A stretch of 64,000 nucleotides of DNA, from the NCBI RefSeq assembly GCF_004193775.1, contig NC_041008.1:43681136-43745135 (forward strand), given 5' to 3'. Below are positions 23,291-32,852 of this stretch, one piece after another. The notes under the pieces were generated by a model. The model was not told the DNA's origin, did no database searches, and worked only from the letters and a program-made list of their open reading frames with translations. Source of the stretch: Glycine soja (taxonomy: Eukaryota > Streptophyta > Magnoliopsida > Fabales > Fabaceae). A program made the translations under genes and the position numbers. Within the stretch, counting starts at the first letter, position 1. The number at the start of each line of letters is the position of its first letter.

Positions 23291-24397
23291 CATCCTAGTC
23301 CGTTAGCGCTGGAGGAGGAAATGAATATGGAGATTCGGTCAAAGAGAAAGGTAGGAATCTTGATGCAAAGAATAAAGGGGTTCTCATTTCCATAACGACT
23401 TTCTGTCAATTTGGGGTCTTCAAATCAAAGTATGAACCCTGTTAATCACAACAACCTATTTGTTGGGTCACAATCCGAGTTTCACTGCCAAGTGGATATC
23501 ATGAAACCGTATACATTGACCAATATTGACAAGGGTAAAGTGACCATACTAGTTAGTGCATAGTGTTATGTCTAATTTATCCTTCTTTTTGTATATCTTT
23601 TTCTTCAATTTTATTTTTTCCTACTTCTTCTTTAATGAAAAGTTTTTTTATCCCATTGAAGGATAAGCCAAATGCAGATAATTATGGTGCAAAGTGCAAA
23701 GGAGTGGCACCTCCTGCAATTGATGAAAGTGAGGGTCTAAAAAGAAACCAAAGCAGGAGTGGAGTTGTGCTTTATGTCAAATTACTCCCATAAGTGAGAA
23801 ACAATTAAATGATCATCATTAGGAAAAAAACACTAGGCTAAAGAAACATCCTTCAGAACTTAAAAGATAGGTAAGAGCACCAAAATATCATTATCATTAA
23901 TATAACAAAAAGTACATGAAGGTCGACATGGCAAAGTAACATGTGCTGGGGATGTTTCACATCAGCCAACCATGTTTTGGACTAAAAAATCAGTGAAACC
24001 TTTTTTAAAATGTTGATTTTTCTATTTTTAAACCTAACGACTATTTTGTGAAGAAGTTTCTTCATCCTAATTTTCTGCTAATACGTTGTTACATAATGTC
24101 ACTTTTGTCCACAATAGATATAACTTAATGAAAAAATGGTCCACGGCACTTTCGTGAATTAAAAACACACATTTGTAATTAAACTTAAGATTATATTCAT
24201 AACATAGCCAAATTCTAGCAAAATTTCTAATATGATTGTACAAAAAAAGGGCACCAAATGATGGATTAACATCCATCATTCTATCCACAAGCCAAACATA
24301 ATATTGTCACAACAGAAATTTCAAAAGAACAAGTTAAAAAAATAATTAGTTCTTAAAAAAAACATAACAAAAGAAATGACAGCTCATTCATCACAGC

Positions 24398-25297
24398 CTA
24401 ATCATCTAAAATATTAGGTTGTTTCCACGAATCACTTAGAAAGAGGTTGAGGACGTTGGAAGCGTGGCGTAGGAAATTCATGAAATTTGGTTGGTTCGTT
24501 CTTGGAAATGGCCCACTTGGAAATGTAACTCTAATCATAGGAGTGACAGGGCAGATTGGAGGTGGTCTAAATGCTGGTGCTATTGGTACAAATGTTGGGA
24601 CACTTACAACTTCAACATGAGAAGCAACTTGTGGTGAAACTTCAACTTCTGTTGATTCAAGGGCTAGGGATGGGAATAGGCCAGGCCAGGCTTTGAAAGG
24701 CCTTAGCCTAGCCTACGATAAATCTTTGAGGCTTGAACCTGACCTATAGCCTATCAAAGACTTTTATTTTGGCTCGGCCTGACCTTTTTAAAAGTCTAGC
24801 CTGACCTGATAGCCTTTTTAAAAACTTTCTTCATAATAAATATTTAATATTTTATGGAGTAGAAACGTAATAGGAAAGTTAAAGGAAAATGAAAGTCAAT
24901 AAAAATAATGAGGAATATAAAAGGGCACATGACTCACACCTAATTGTAATTAAAGTCGTACTTGATTATAGGAATAGAAGTTATGGAGCAGTAATGTGTA
25001 ATCAAAGTTTGATAGTTTCAAAAAAAAATTAATTATATCCAAAAAATAATATAAGTATATAAGTATATATATATATAAAGGCCGGCCTGTCAGGCTTCTT
25101 ATAAGGCTTTTTAATAAGCCTAAGCCTGGTCTATTTAATTTAATAGACTTTTAAAAAAGCTTGAGCCTAACCTTTTAATTAAATAGGTCAGTTCAGAACA
25201 GACTTTATGTAGGCCAGGTCGTAGGCCTCTGTAGGCTGACCTGACCTATTCTCACCCCTATCAACGACTAATGAACTTTGAGAGCAACCAATTTCCT
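24398..25297 (-). pseudogene. coding remnant inside the inverted-repeat element, split by a MITE
   Basis: On the minus strand about 12 codons (25261-25297, beginning KEIGCSQSS) continue in frame across the MITE into 24398-24664 when the MITE and one target copy are ignored. The combined frame is about 100 codons ending at TAG 24398-24400. It is rich in proline and hydrophobic residues (APAFRPPPICPVTP). The upstream edge CCACAAG|GAA could be a splice acceptor. I do not recognise the family. It may be the C-terminal exon of a transposon-encoded protein or of a captured host gene. The MITE makes it non-functional as it stands. Confidence 0.45.
24665..25260. mobile_element. hAT-like MITE, 596 bp
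   Basis: The ends TAGGGATGGGAATAGGCCAG and the complement of TAGGGGTGAGAATAGGTCAG form terminal inverted repeats. Flanking 8-mers TCAAGGGC (24657-24664) and TCAACGAC (25261-25268) agree at six of eight positions, as for an aged 8-bp hAT target duplication. AGGCC/AGGCTT words recur inside both halves. No protein is encoded. It interrupts a minus-strand coding remnant. Confidence 0.75.
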
Positions 25298-25948
25298 TGT
25301 GGAGTGGATGAATGAAAGTAATATAAATTAACAAATAACAACATTCTAAATAAACAAAAAATATATTGAGAAATAGTATAATGTTGTCTCAATTGTTGCT
25401 TGCATATTTTTAATTCAAGAAAGTGTCATAAACTATTTTGTCATTAAGTTGTATATGTTGGAGATCAAAATGTCATTGTGTAAGAACATATTAGCACAAA
25501 ATCATAAAGAAGAAACTTTGCAAAATAGTCATTAGGTTTGAAAATAGAAAAATCAATATTAAAAAAAAGATGCATTTTAGTCCAAAATATTGTTGACCAA
25601 GATAAAACATCCTCTACGCACGTTTCTATACCACATTGATATTATGTGTGTCAAGTATGCACTCGATATTAACAGAAATAGAGATAAGTTTAACGTTTGG
25701 ACTAAATTGTCTATATATTTATACATTTATATATTTATGAAGTAAATTATTAATTTACATAATATAGAGACCAAATTATCATCAAAGTAAAAATTACAAA
25801 GATTCATTTACCCAACTGTTGAACTATAAAAAAAAGGTGAGCACAATCTCCACCTGGAAACGCACTATGATACAGGTTAACAAAGTGAGACGTAACCTCA
25901 TCATGCTCTTAGTTCTTGTTGGTTGATCACTCAGGCCAAAATTGTTCC

Positions 25949-28390
25949 ATGATATTCCATTCCCATGTTGTCAACAAACTCCCCTCAATAACAACACCAC
26001 TCCCCAAAAACACCCACTTTTCTTCATTCTTTTCAACTTCTCTTCAAACTTCCAATCCCCCGAACCTTCTTCAACTCTGCACCCTATGCGACACCCTTTC
26101 CCAAACCAAGCAAGTTCACGCCTTTTCCCTCCTCCATGGCTTCCTCCCCCGCAGTGTCTCCCTCTGCGCTTCTCTCATTCTCCAATATGCATCCTTTGGA
26201 CACCCTTCAAATTCCCTTCTTCTCTTTCAACACAGTGTGGCATATTCCCGAAGCGCCTTCTTGTGGAACACCCTTATTCGTGCCAATTCCATTGCTGGTG
26301 TGTTTGATGGATTTGGCACCTATAACACCATGGTTCGTGCTGGTGTTAAGCCTGATGAGTGCACCTACCCTTTTGTCCTGAAGGTGTGTTCTGATTTTGT
26401 GGAGGTTCGTAAGGGTAGGGAGGTTCATGGGGTTGCGTTTAAGCTTGGCTTTGATGGGGATGTCTTTGTTGGGAATACCCTTTTGGCCTTTTATGGGAAT
26501 TGCGGGCTTTTTGGCGATGCGATGAAGGTGTTTGATGAAATGCCTGAGAGGGATAAGGTGTCGTGGAATACTGTTATTGGGCTGTGTTCTCTTCATGGGT
26601 TTTACGAGGAGGCGCTTGGGTTTTTCAGAGTGATGGTTGCGGCCAAACCGGGAATTCAACCGGATTTGGTTACAGTTGTTAGTGTGTTGCCGGTGTGTGC
26701 AGAAACTGAGGACAAGGTGATGGCGAGGATCGTGCACTGTTATGCTTTGAAGGTTGGCTTGTTGGGAGGCCATGTGAAGGTTGGAAATGCGTTGGTTGAT
26801 GTTTACGGGAAATGTGGGAGTGAGAAGGCTTCCAAGAAAGTTTTTGATGAAATTGATGAGAGGAATGTGATTTCCTGGAATGCTATTATTACTAGTTTTT
26901 CGTTTAGAGGGAAGTATATGGATGCTTTGGATGTATTTAGATTGATGATTGATGAGGGAATGAGACCGAACTCTGTCACCATTTCTAGTATGCTTCCTGT
27001 GTTAGGAGAATTAGGACTTTTCAAGTTGGGAATGGAAGTCCATGGGTTTAGTTTGAAAATGGCTATTGAGTCTGATGTATTTATTTCTAACTCATTGATA
27101 GATATGTATGCAAAATCAGGATCTTCAAGAATAGCATCCACTATATTCAATAAAATGGGAGTAAGAAACATTGTATCTTGGAATGCTATGATTGCAAATT
27201 TTGCTCGGAACAGGCTTGAGTATGAAGCTGTAGAATTAGTGAGGCAAATGCAAGCCAAGGGAGAAACCCCCAACAATGTAACTTTCACAAATGTTCTTCC
27301 AGCTTGTGCAAGATTAGGTTTCCTGAATGTTGGAAAAGAAATTCATGCCAGGATTATTCGTGTTGGATCCTCCTTGGATTTGTTTGTCTCTAATGCTCTG
27401 ACAGACATGTATTCAAAATGTGGATGTTTAAACCTTGCTCAAAATGTCTTTAATATTTCTGTCAGGGATGAAGTTTCCTACAATATACTAATTATAGGCT
27501 ATTCTCGAACAAATGACAGCTTGGAGTCTCTACGTTTGTTTTCAGAAATGAGACTTTTAGGCATGAGGCCTGATATTGTTTCATTCATGGGTGTTGTATC
27601 AGCTTGTGCAAATCTAGCTTTCATAAGACAAGGCAAAGAGATCCATGGTCTGCTGGTGAGAAAGCTTTTTCACACTCATCTTTTTGTTGCAAACTCGCTC
27701 TTGGATTTGTATACCAGGTGTGGACGAATAGATCTCGCTACTAAGGTCTTTTACTGTATTCAAAACAAGGATGTGGCCTCTTGGAATACTATGATTTTGG
27801 GTTATGGTATGCGGGGTGAGTTGGACACTGCAATCAACCTCTTTGAAGCAATGAAGGAAGATGGTGTGGAATATGATTCAGTTTCTTTTGTTGCGGTTTT
27901 GTCTGCGTGTAGCCATGGAGGGCTAATTGAGAAGGGAAGAAAATACTTTAAGATGATGTGCGATCTAAATATTGAACCAACACATACACACTATGCTTGT
28001 ATGGTTGATCTCCTTGGAAGGGCCGGTCTAATGGAAGAAGCTGCAGACCTTATTAGAGGCCTCTCTATTATACCAGATACTAATATATGGGGTGCACTGC
28101 TTGGAGCATGCCGGATACATGGGAACATAGAATTGGGGCTCTGGGCAGCTGAACATTTGTTTGAATTAAAGCCTCAGCACTGTGGATACTATATACTCCT
28201 TTCAAATATGTATGCAGAAGCTGAAAGATGGGATGAGGCAAACAAGGTTAGGGAATTGATGAAGTCAAGAGGAGCTAAGAAAAATCCAGGTTGCAGTTGG
28301 GTTCAAGTTGGAGATCTGGTGCATGCATTTCTTGTTGGTGAGAAAATAGATAGTTTGGATGATGACTTTTGGGTATCAGATTGTTGTTAA
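25949..28390 (+). CDS. PLS-class pentatricopeptide repeat (PPR) protein, E-type, intronless
   Basis: A single exon of 813 codons. After an N-terminus rich in S/T/P and poor in acidic residues, which looks like an organelle transit peptide, the protein is filled with PPR motifs of P, L and S types. Repeated signatures are VSWNxxI, (D/N)VFxxNxLxxxYxKCG, AxKVFDEMxERD and PDxxTxxxVLxxC. It ends with E-domain hallmarks (GLVEEA-like repeat, HYACMVDLLGRAG, IPDTNIWGALLGAC, NPGCSWVQVGDLVHAF) and stops soon after, without a DYW deaminase domain. E-class PLS proteins bind organellar RNA and usually take part in C-to-U editing with a DYW protein supplied in trans. That role is inferred from the class; the target is not predictable here. 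I chose the ATG at 25949. A short upstream frame (25903-25926) precedes it. Confidence 0.93.
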   Translation: MIFHSHVVNKLPSITTPLPKNTHFSSFFSTSLQTSNPPNLLQLCTLCDTLSQTKQVHAFSLLHGFLPRSVSLCASLILQYASFGHPSNSLLLFQHSVAYSRSAFLWNTLIRANSIAGVFDGFGTYNTMVRAGVKPDECTYPFVLKVCSDFVEVRKGREVHGVAFKLGFDGDVFVGNTLLAFYGNCGLFGDAMKVFDEMPERDKVSWNTVIGLCSLHGFYEEALGFFRVMVAAKPGIQPDLVTVVSVLPVCAETEDKVMARIVHCYALKVGLLGGHVKVGNALVDVYGKCGSEKASKKVFDEIDERNVISWNAIITSFSFRGKYMDALDVFRLMIDEGMRPNSVTISSMLPVLGELGLFKLGMEVHGFSLKMAIESDVFISNSLIDMYAKSGSSRIASTIFNKMGVRNIVSWNAMIANFARNRLEYEAVELVRQMQAKGETPNNVTFTNVLPACARLGFLNVGKEIHARIIRVGSSLDLFVSNALTDMYSKCGCLNLAQNVFNISVRDEVSYNILIIGYSRTNDSLESLRLFSEMRLLGMRPDIVSFMGVVSACANLAFIRQGKEIHGLLVRKLFHTHLFVANSLLDLYTRCGRIDLATKVFYCIQNKDVASWNTMILGYGMRGELDTAINLFEAMKEDGVEYDSVSFVAVLSACSHGGLIEKGRKYFKMMCDLNIEPTHTHYACMVDLLGRAGLMEEAADLIRGLSIIPDTNIWGALLGACRIHGNIELGLWAAEHLFELKPQHCGYYILLSNMYAEAERWDEANKVRELMKSRGAKKNPGCSWVQVGDLVHAFLVGEKIDSLDDDFWVSDCC

Positions 28391-29290
28391 CTACTTTCTC
28401 TATTTATTTGAGGTTTGTATATAGCACATTTATCAATCTAACAATGTGATGAACTTTTTAAGATTTGAAATAATGAATGTTCCTCTGGCACTTTGTGTTT
28501 GATTTCTGCTAATTTCATGATTGAGATTATGCTTGTTTTATCTTGCAAGGCCACGATATGAGTTGGGTCTCCATTGAAGCCTTGTTTTACATTGTGATGA
28601 CACCTAGTGCATTGGAGGTTGTGTATTTCATAACTATTGATCAATCCTTTTATTGTGTATTTCATGTGCTTGTGTTAAGTGGCTTAATTATGCTGTGTCT
28701 ACGACCAACTATGTAAATGATCGAAAATAGTTTTCACAATGTGCAATATGTTGTATGTGCTTATTTGACTCTTTTTATCGTTAATTTGTGCCTAATGCTT
28801 GAAACCATCTCACCATCAGGGATTCAGACCTAGAATTGGTCATCTTTCTAATCTCATCTAAAGTACTAATTTGTTACTTTTTCAATTGTTTCTTTGGTAA
28901 CATCTAGGCAATACTTACAAATAAGAGGCCTCTCAATAATAGGAAAATGTAGAATATTAAAGTTTTTTTTTTTTTGCCAAAGAGTATTTTTACTTTTAAA
29001 AAAACATAATATCATGTGTTTTTAAATTTCATGACCTCTGCACAATAACTATTGGGACTGGACTTGAAAAACTATGTTCTAACCACGAAGATTCTTAAAT
29101 GCAAAGACCTCCCATCACAGCATATTCTCATTAACGACTTGTTCTATCCCCTGTTAATAAGAACAAAGTCAAGCTTCCATCACTTTTTTAAATTTCATGA
29201 TGTCTGCACAATAATTAATCAAACTGCACTTGACAGACGGATTTCTAACCACTCCAATCTATTATATATTTAACTTTAAGCCATTTCTTT
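28391..29290. other. intergenic DNA between the PPR gene and the hydrolase fragment
   Basis: The first part should be the PPR 3' untranslated region. A diverged direct repeat of about 60 bp is present (29022-29085 and 29189-29250; shared words AAATTTCATGA, TCTGCACAATAA and TTCTAACCAC). No coding frame is supported. Confidence 0.5.
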
Positions 29291-29293
29291 AGG

Positions 29294-29302
29294 TCTATAA
29301 AT
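29294..29302 (+). promoter_or_regulatory. TATA-like box of the hydrolase fragment
   Basis: CTATAAATT lies about 105 bases upstream of the ATG at 29407, followed by a pyrimidine-rich leader. It suggests that this fragment keeps its own promoter. Confidence 0.4.
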
Positions 29303-29406
29303 TGAGATCAGACAGGAGTAAACTAAACCACCTTCAAGTACCTAGCTATACATAACTCTAGTTCAGTTTTTTTCTTCTCCCTGCTTATTGAACCATATTT
29401 TCAAAC

Positions 29407-29541
29407 ATGGTGACACCAGAAAAGAGCCTTTCAACAGCTTTATATGCCGGAACCATAGGCTCAGGCTATGAAACCTTAGTTTTGTGTCATGGCTTTGGAA
29501 CAGAGCAGTATGGACAAAATCATTCCTCTTTCGTGTTTTAG
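29407..29541 (+). pseudogene. N-terminal fragment of a D14/KAI2-family alpha/beta hydrolase (DLK2-like)
   Basis: From the ATG at 29407 the frame reads MVTPEKSLSTALYAGTIGSG, then ETLVLCHGFGTEQYG. This matches the start of plant strigolactone/karrikin-receptor-type hydrolases, where a short leader is followed by IGSG, a hydrophobic strand and the HGFGTDQ oxyanion loop. After about 38 codons the similarity stops abruptly near 29520, and the frame ends at TAG 29539-29541. The catalytic Ser, Asp and His, which come later in the family, are all missing, so no active enzyme can result. The break coincides with the end of a CACTA transposase fragment on the opposite strand. The DLK2-like assignment rests on memory of N-terminal sequences only. 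Confidence 0.6.
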
Positions 29542-30858
29542 TTGTATGTAGCTTGTGTTTTCTTCACAGATGGGGCATGCATGATGACCCTTAACATTGT
29601 AACCGCTGAGATTCCCATATGCTGGAAAGTCATTAATGGTACAAAAAAGCATTGCACGCATTTCAAACGTCTCCTTGCGAAACGCATCAAACACTACAAC
29701 CCCCTCGTCCCACAACTTTCTCAGGTCTTCAACCAACGGACTTAGATAAACATCTATGTCATTTCCTGACTGTCTTGGGCCCGATTTCATCATAGACAAC
29801 ATCATGTATTTTCACTTCATGCACAACCAAGGAGGCAAATTGTAAATTACTAGTAGAACTGGCCATGAACTGTGTTGAGTGCTTAAGGTGCCATACGGAT
29901 TCATTCCATCACTGACTAGTCCAAGTCTAAGATTTTTTGGCTCTTTCCCGAAATCCGGATACAAACCATCAATCTTCTTCCCCTGCGAGCAATCAGTCGG
30001 ATGACGGACCATTCCATCATAAATCCTTCCATTTGCATGCCATGTAAGGTCTTTTGCGTCGTCCTCATTAGAAAAAAGACGCTTAAACCTTGGAATGATT
30101 GGAAGATACCACAAAACCTTCATTGGGGGGCCCTTGTTGGAGTTTTCATCAGAATTGCTTTCCTCTTCATCCTTCACTTTGTACCGTGAAGTCCCACAGA
30201 TAGGGCATTTCGACATTTCTTGGAATTCATGCATGTACAGTATGCAATCATTGAGGCAAGCATGAATCTTCTGATACTCCATACCCATCGGACACAATAT
30301 ATTTTTCGCCTTATAGTAAGTTTTAGGCAACGTGTTGTCCTCTGGAAGCAGATTGTGCACTACCTCAAGCAATAAGGTGAAACTTTTGTCACTCCACCCA
30401 TACCTGGCCTTCACATTAACCAGACTTAACACCACAAACAACAGGGTTAAGGAATTCTTGCACCCCATATACAAAGGCTTCTTTGAATCACTCTGCAATC
30501 CTTCATACACAGGGGCGTGTGCTTGCTGGAAAGACTCTTGTCCAAGGTCATGAATTATGTCCTCCAAGCGATCTCCCATTTCTACATCAAACGGTTCAGA
30601 CTGGGACCCACTCTGCATGTCTGTCACTTCACCATGCCATATCCATGTCGTGTAATTCTTCTTAATCCCCTCACACAATAGATGGTCCCGTATGTCATCC
30701 AGTAGTTGTCGTCTTCCATTCAAACAGTTGATGCAAGGACAATAATATTTTCCTTCTTCATTCAGTCGAGCTTTTTCTGAAGCAAATTGCAAGAATTGCT
30801 CAACGTCATCCTCATATTCTGGGCTCATGTGACTTTCATTCATCCAACTTCGATCCAT
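29533..30858 (-). pseudogene. CACTA (En/Spm) tnp2-type transposase fragment, inactivated
   Basis: The minus strand starts MDRSWM at 30858 and runs through a transposase-associated zinc region (KYYCPCINCLNGRRQ) into the tnp2 transposase domain (CLNDCILY, CPICGTSRYK, VLWYLPIIPRFKRLF, GPRQSGNDIDVYLSPL, DFPAYGNLSGYNVKGH, HACPICE). The frame is cut by one in-frame TGA at 29812-29814 between NLPPWLCMK and KYMMLSMM, and continues in the same frame afterwards. Recognisable sequence ends near TSYIQLKH (about 29533), well short of the full domain. The copy therefore carries a nonsense mutation and a C-terminal truncation. The truncation point meets the hydrolase fragment on the other strand. No CACTA terminal repeats were found beside it. 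Confidence 0.88.
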
Positions 30859-31467
30859 CTAAGCAATTCCATGCATGAAAATCTCACTTTTTATTTATAG
30901 GTGTGGCCCTATCCCATTTAGGAAGATTGTCTTTTATGTTAGCTTCAAATGTCAGTGTTAGCATTATTTTGAAAATTTTGACTAAATTTTGGCAGCATTT
31001 CGCATTGGTCTCCAAGTACACGACATGACATCGGTGAAATGAATTTCCCGATAATCAAGTATGCACTCAAAGAACAACTTGAAATGCGTTGAACCGAAAC
31101 TTCATCAAATTAATCAAAATAATAATAACCTTAACGAATGAATCTAACATAAAAATACCAGTCTCCCCAAACTGTCCAAACGGATAATTCAAGACTAAAT
31201 ACAATGACTAATGCAAATTGTCCGCAAGAATCATTGCATTTAGTCTCAAACAGGAACCTAAGGTTCACTCAGCATGAACAACAGTTGTTTATATAGCAAA
31301 TTACATTGATGACGTACAAGAACATAAAAAATCTAAATTTCAATTACAGACAAATATTAACATCAATAGTTCTTTATGTAACTAATTTTAAATTCTGGGT
31401 TTGTAGGGTGCTTATGCTTTATTATTGTAGTTGGGTATGTGTCTTCTTTTATGAATATGTTAGAGGT
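30859..31467. other. non-coding stretch between CACTA fragment and ankyrin pseudogene
   Basis: It presumably contains the 5' flank of the CACTA open frame on one side and of the ankyrin pseudogene on the other. No promoter motif or coding exon stands out. Confidence 0.4.
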
Positions 31468-32667
31468 ATGACAGAGGTGGATGGAATATGTGACAACCAA
31501 GAAGGATTAGGTTGTGAGTACACCAGCCAACCCACTGCTTCCATAACCAGTAGACCTGACCTCTTGAGTGGACCTCATGTGCCAACAAAGGTGACTAAAC
31601 TCTGCCTTTCAATTTTTAGATGAGGGTGTGTGTGTGTGTGTGTGATGAGGGTGTGTGTGTGTGTATCAGGAAGGTGTGTCTGTCTGTGATGAAGGAGTGT
31701 TTGTGTGTATCATCAGCGTGTGTGTGTGTGTGCCATGAAGGTGTGTGTGTGTGTCTTTGTGTGTGATGAGGGTGTGTGTGTGTATCATGACGGTGTGTGT
31801 GTCGTTGTGTGTGATGAGGGTGTGTGTGTGTTTGTCATGAGGGTGTGTGTGTGTGATGAGGGTATGTGTGTATTTGAAAATTCCTATCGAAGATGATGCA
31901 AGCTGGAAAGAGAGACGCAACAAGAGGATGGAGGAACTGAAGAACACACAATTCTCAGGTCAAGATGCAGCTTCAGACCCTGGACTACTGCATAAGGAGC
32001 TTGTTGGAGAGAAAACTATTCTGATTTCTGAGTTGTATAAGGCTGTTGATGAAAAAGGAAATGTGGATAACTTTGTTGATGTGTTGGAGCAAGAATGCAG
32101 ACAAAGGAAATTGAATTTGTCTGATATCTTTGAACAAGTCACTGAAACAGGACATACATTGCTCATGTGGCAGAAGTTAATGGGAGAGAAAAGATTGTAG
32201 AGTTGATTTCTTGTCACTTTCCTGAACTTCTTATTAGGAGAAATGTAAGAGGTCACTCTCCACTTCATGTTGCTGTGAGGTCCAAGAACACTACTATGGT
32301 CAACCTCATTCTTTCCCAATATGCATTAGTGAAGTCAACACATGATGATGTGATGAAAGATAAAAAGATAACAAGAGAGAAGAATGAACTTGGGGACACT
32401 CCTTTGCATGAGGCTGTCCAAAATGGAGATCTTAGTGTGGTTGAAGTCATTTTACAAAGAGATAAAGATATGGTCCATGAATTGAACAAGTCTAGGTGTT
32501 CACCACTGTTTTTGGCAGCTGCTAGTGAGAAGGTGGAAATTCTAAATCTTCTGTTGCAAATTCCATTCCCTGCAGATCAGAAGCTTCCTCGGTTCTTTGG
32601 AAACTCTCCACTCCATGCAGCCATACTGAAATGGAATCCTGGTACTCCTTCACTCCAAATTACTTGA
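31468..32667 (+). pseudogene. ankyrin-repeat protein pseudogene (ACD6-like type), frameshifted and truncated
   Basis: A possible first exon of 41 codons (31468-31590, ATG to a GTGACT donor) is followed by a GT minisatellite and then a second coding block. From about 31880 the frame reads DDASWKERRNKRMEELKN and on to VTETGHTLL. There it shifts by one base near 32163 and continues as VNGREKIVELISCHFPELL, RGHSPLHVAVRSKN, LGDTPLHEAVQNGDL and SPLFLAAASEKVEIL, which are clear ankyrin repeats. The block ends at a stop at 32665-32667 in the middle of another repeat. Plant relatives continue with more repeats and a membrane PGG domain, absent here. A single lost base and the missing C-terminus mark it as non-functional. 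The first-exon assignment is less certain than the ankyrin part. Confidence 0.75.
31624..31870 (+). repeat. GT-rich minisatellite
   Basis: Runs of GTGTGTGTGTGT alternate with TGATGAGG and TATCATGA/GTCATGAGG spacers over about 245 bp, forming an irregular higher-order array. It lies between the two coding blocks of the ankyrin pseudogene. Long frames in it on both strands are repeat artefacts. Confidence 0.95.
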
Positions 32668-32814
32668 TTGTTCCCCTCACATTAATGATGTTTATGGTAT
32701 GTTTTAACTAAGCACTTAGTTCATAAACTTAGAATTGGATTTATAACCAAGAGAGAATCTAACTTAAACTCAGTTAATTAAATAGGATGTGTGAGTTGTT
32801 ATAAACTTCATGCT

Positions 32815-32852
<38 letters not shown>

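Larger units (their letters stand above)
23940..25640. mobile_element. DNA-transposon-like inverted-repeat element carrying a coding remnant
   Basis: About 235 bp at 23940-24175 reappear inverted at 25399-25640. Both contain TTGATTTTTCTATTTT, AACCTAA(C/T)GACTATTTTG and AACTTAATGA plus GAATTAAAAA in order. Similarity fades outward on both sides, and possible outer tips GGGTAAA (about 23535) and TTTACCC (about 25813) are uncertain. Between the arms lies a minus-strand coding remnant that has itself been split by a MITE. The class is not fixed; the arm length suits a Mutator-like element, but I could not confirm a 9-bp target duplication. Confidence 0.6.

Noticed and set aside
26207..27288. Two long minus-strand frames within the PPR gene
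   Set aside because: They are shadows of a strongly coding plus strand, with no start context or homology.
31666..31947. Frames with THTLITHT or CVCVCDEG repeats on both strands
   Set aside because: They are translations of the GT minisatellite and carry no independent coding signal.
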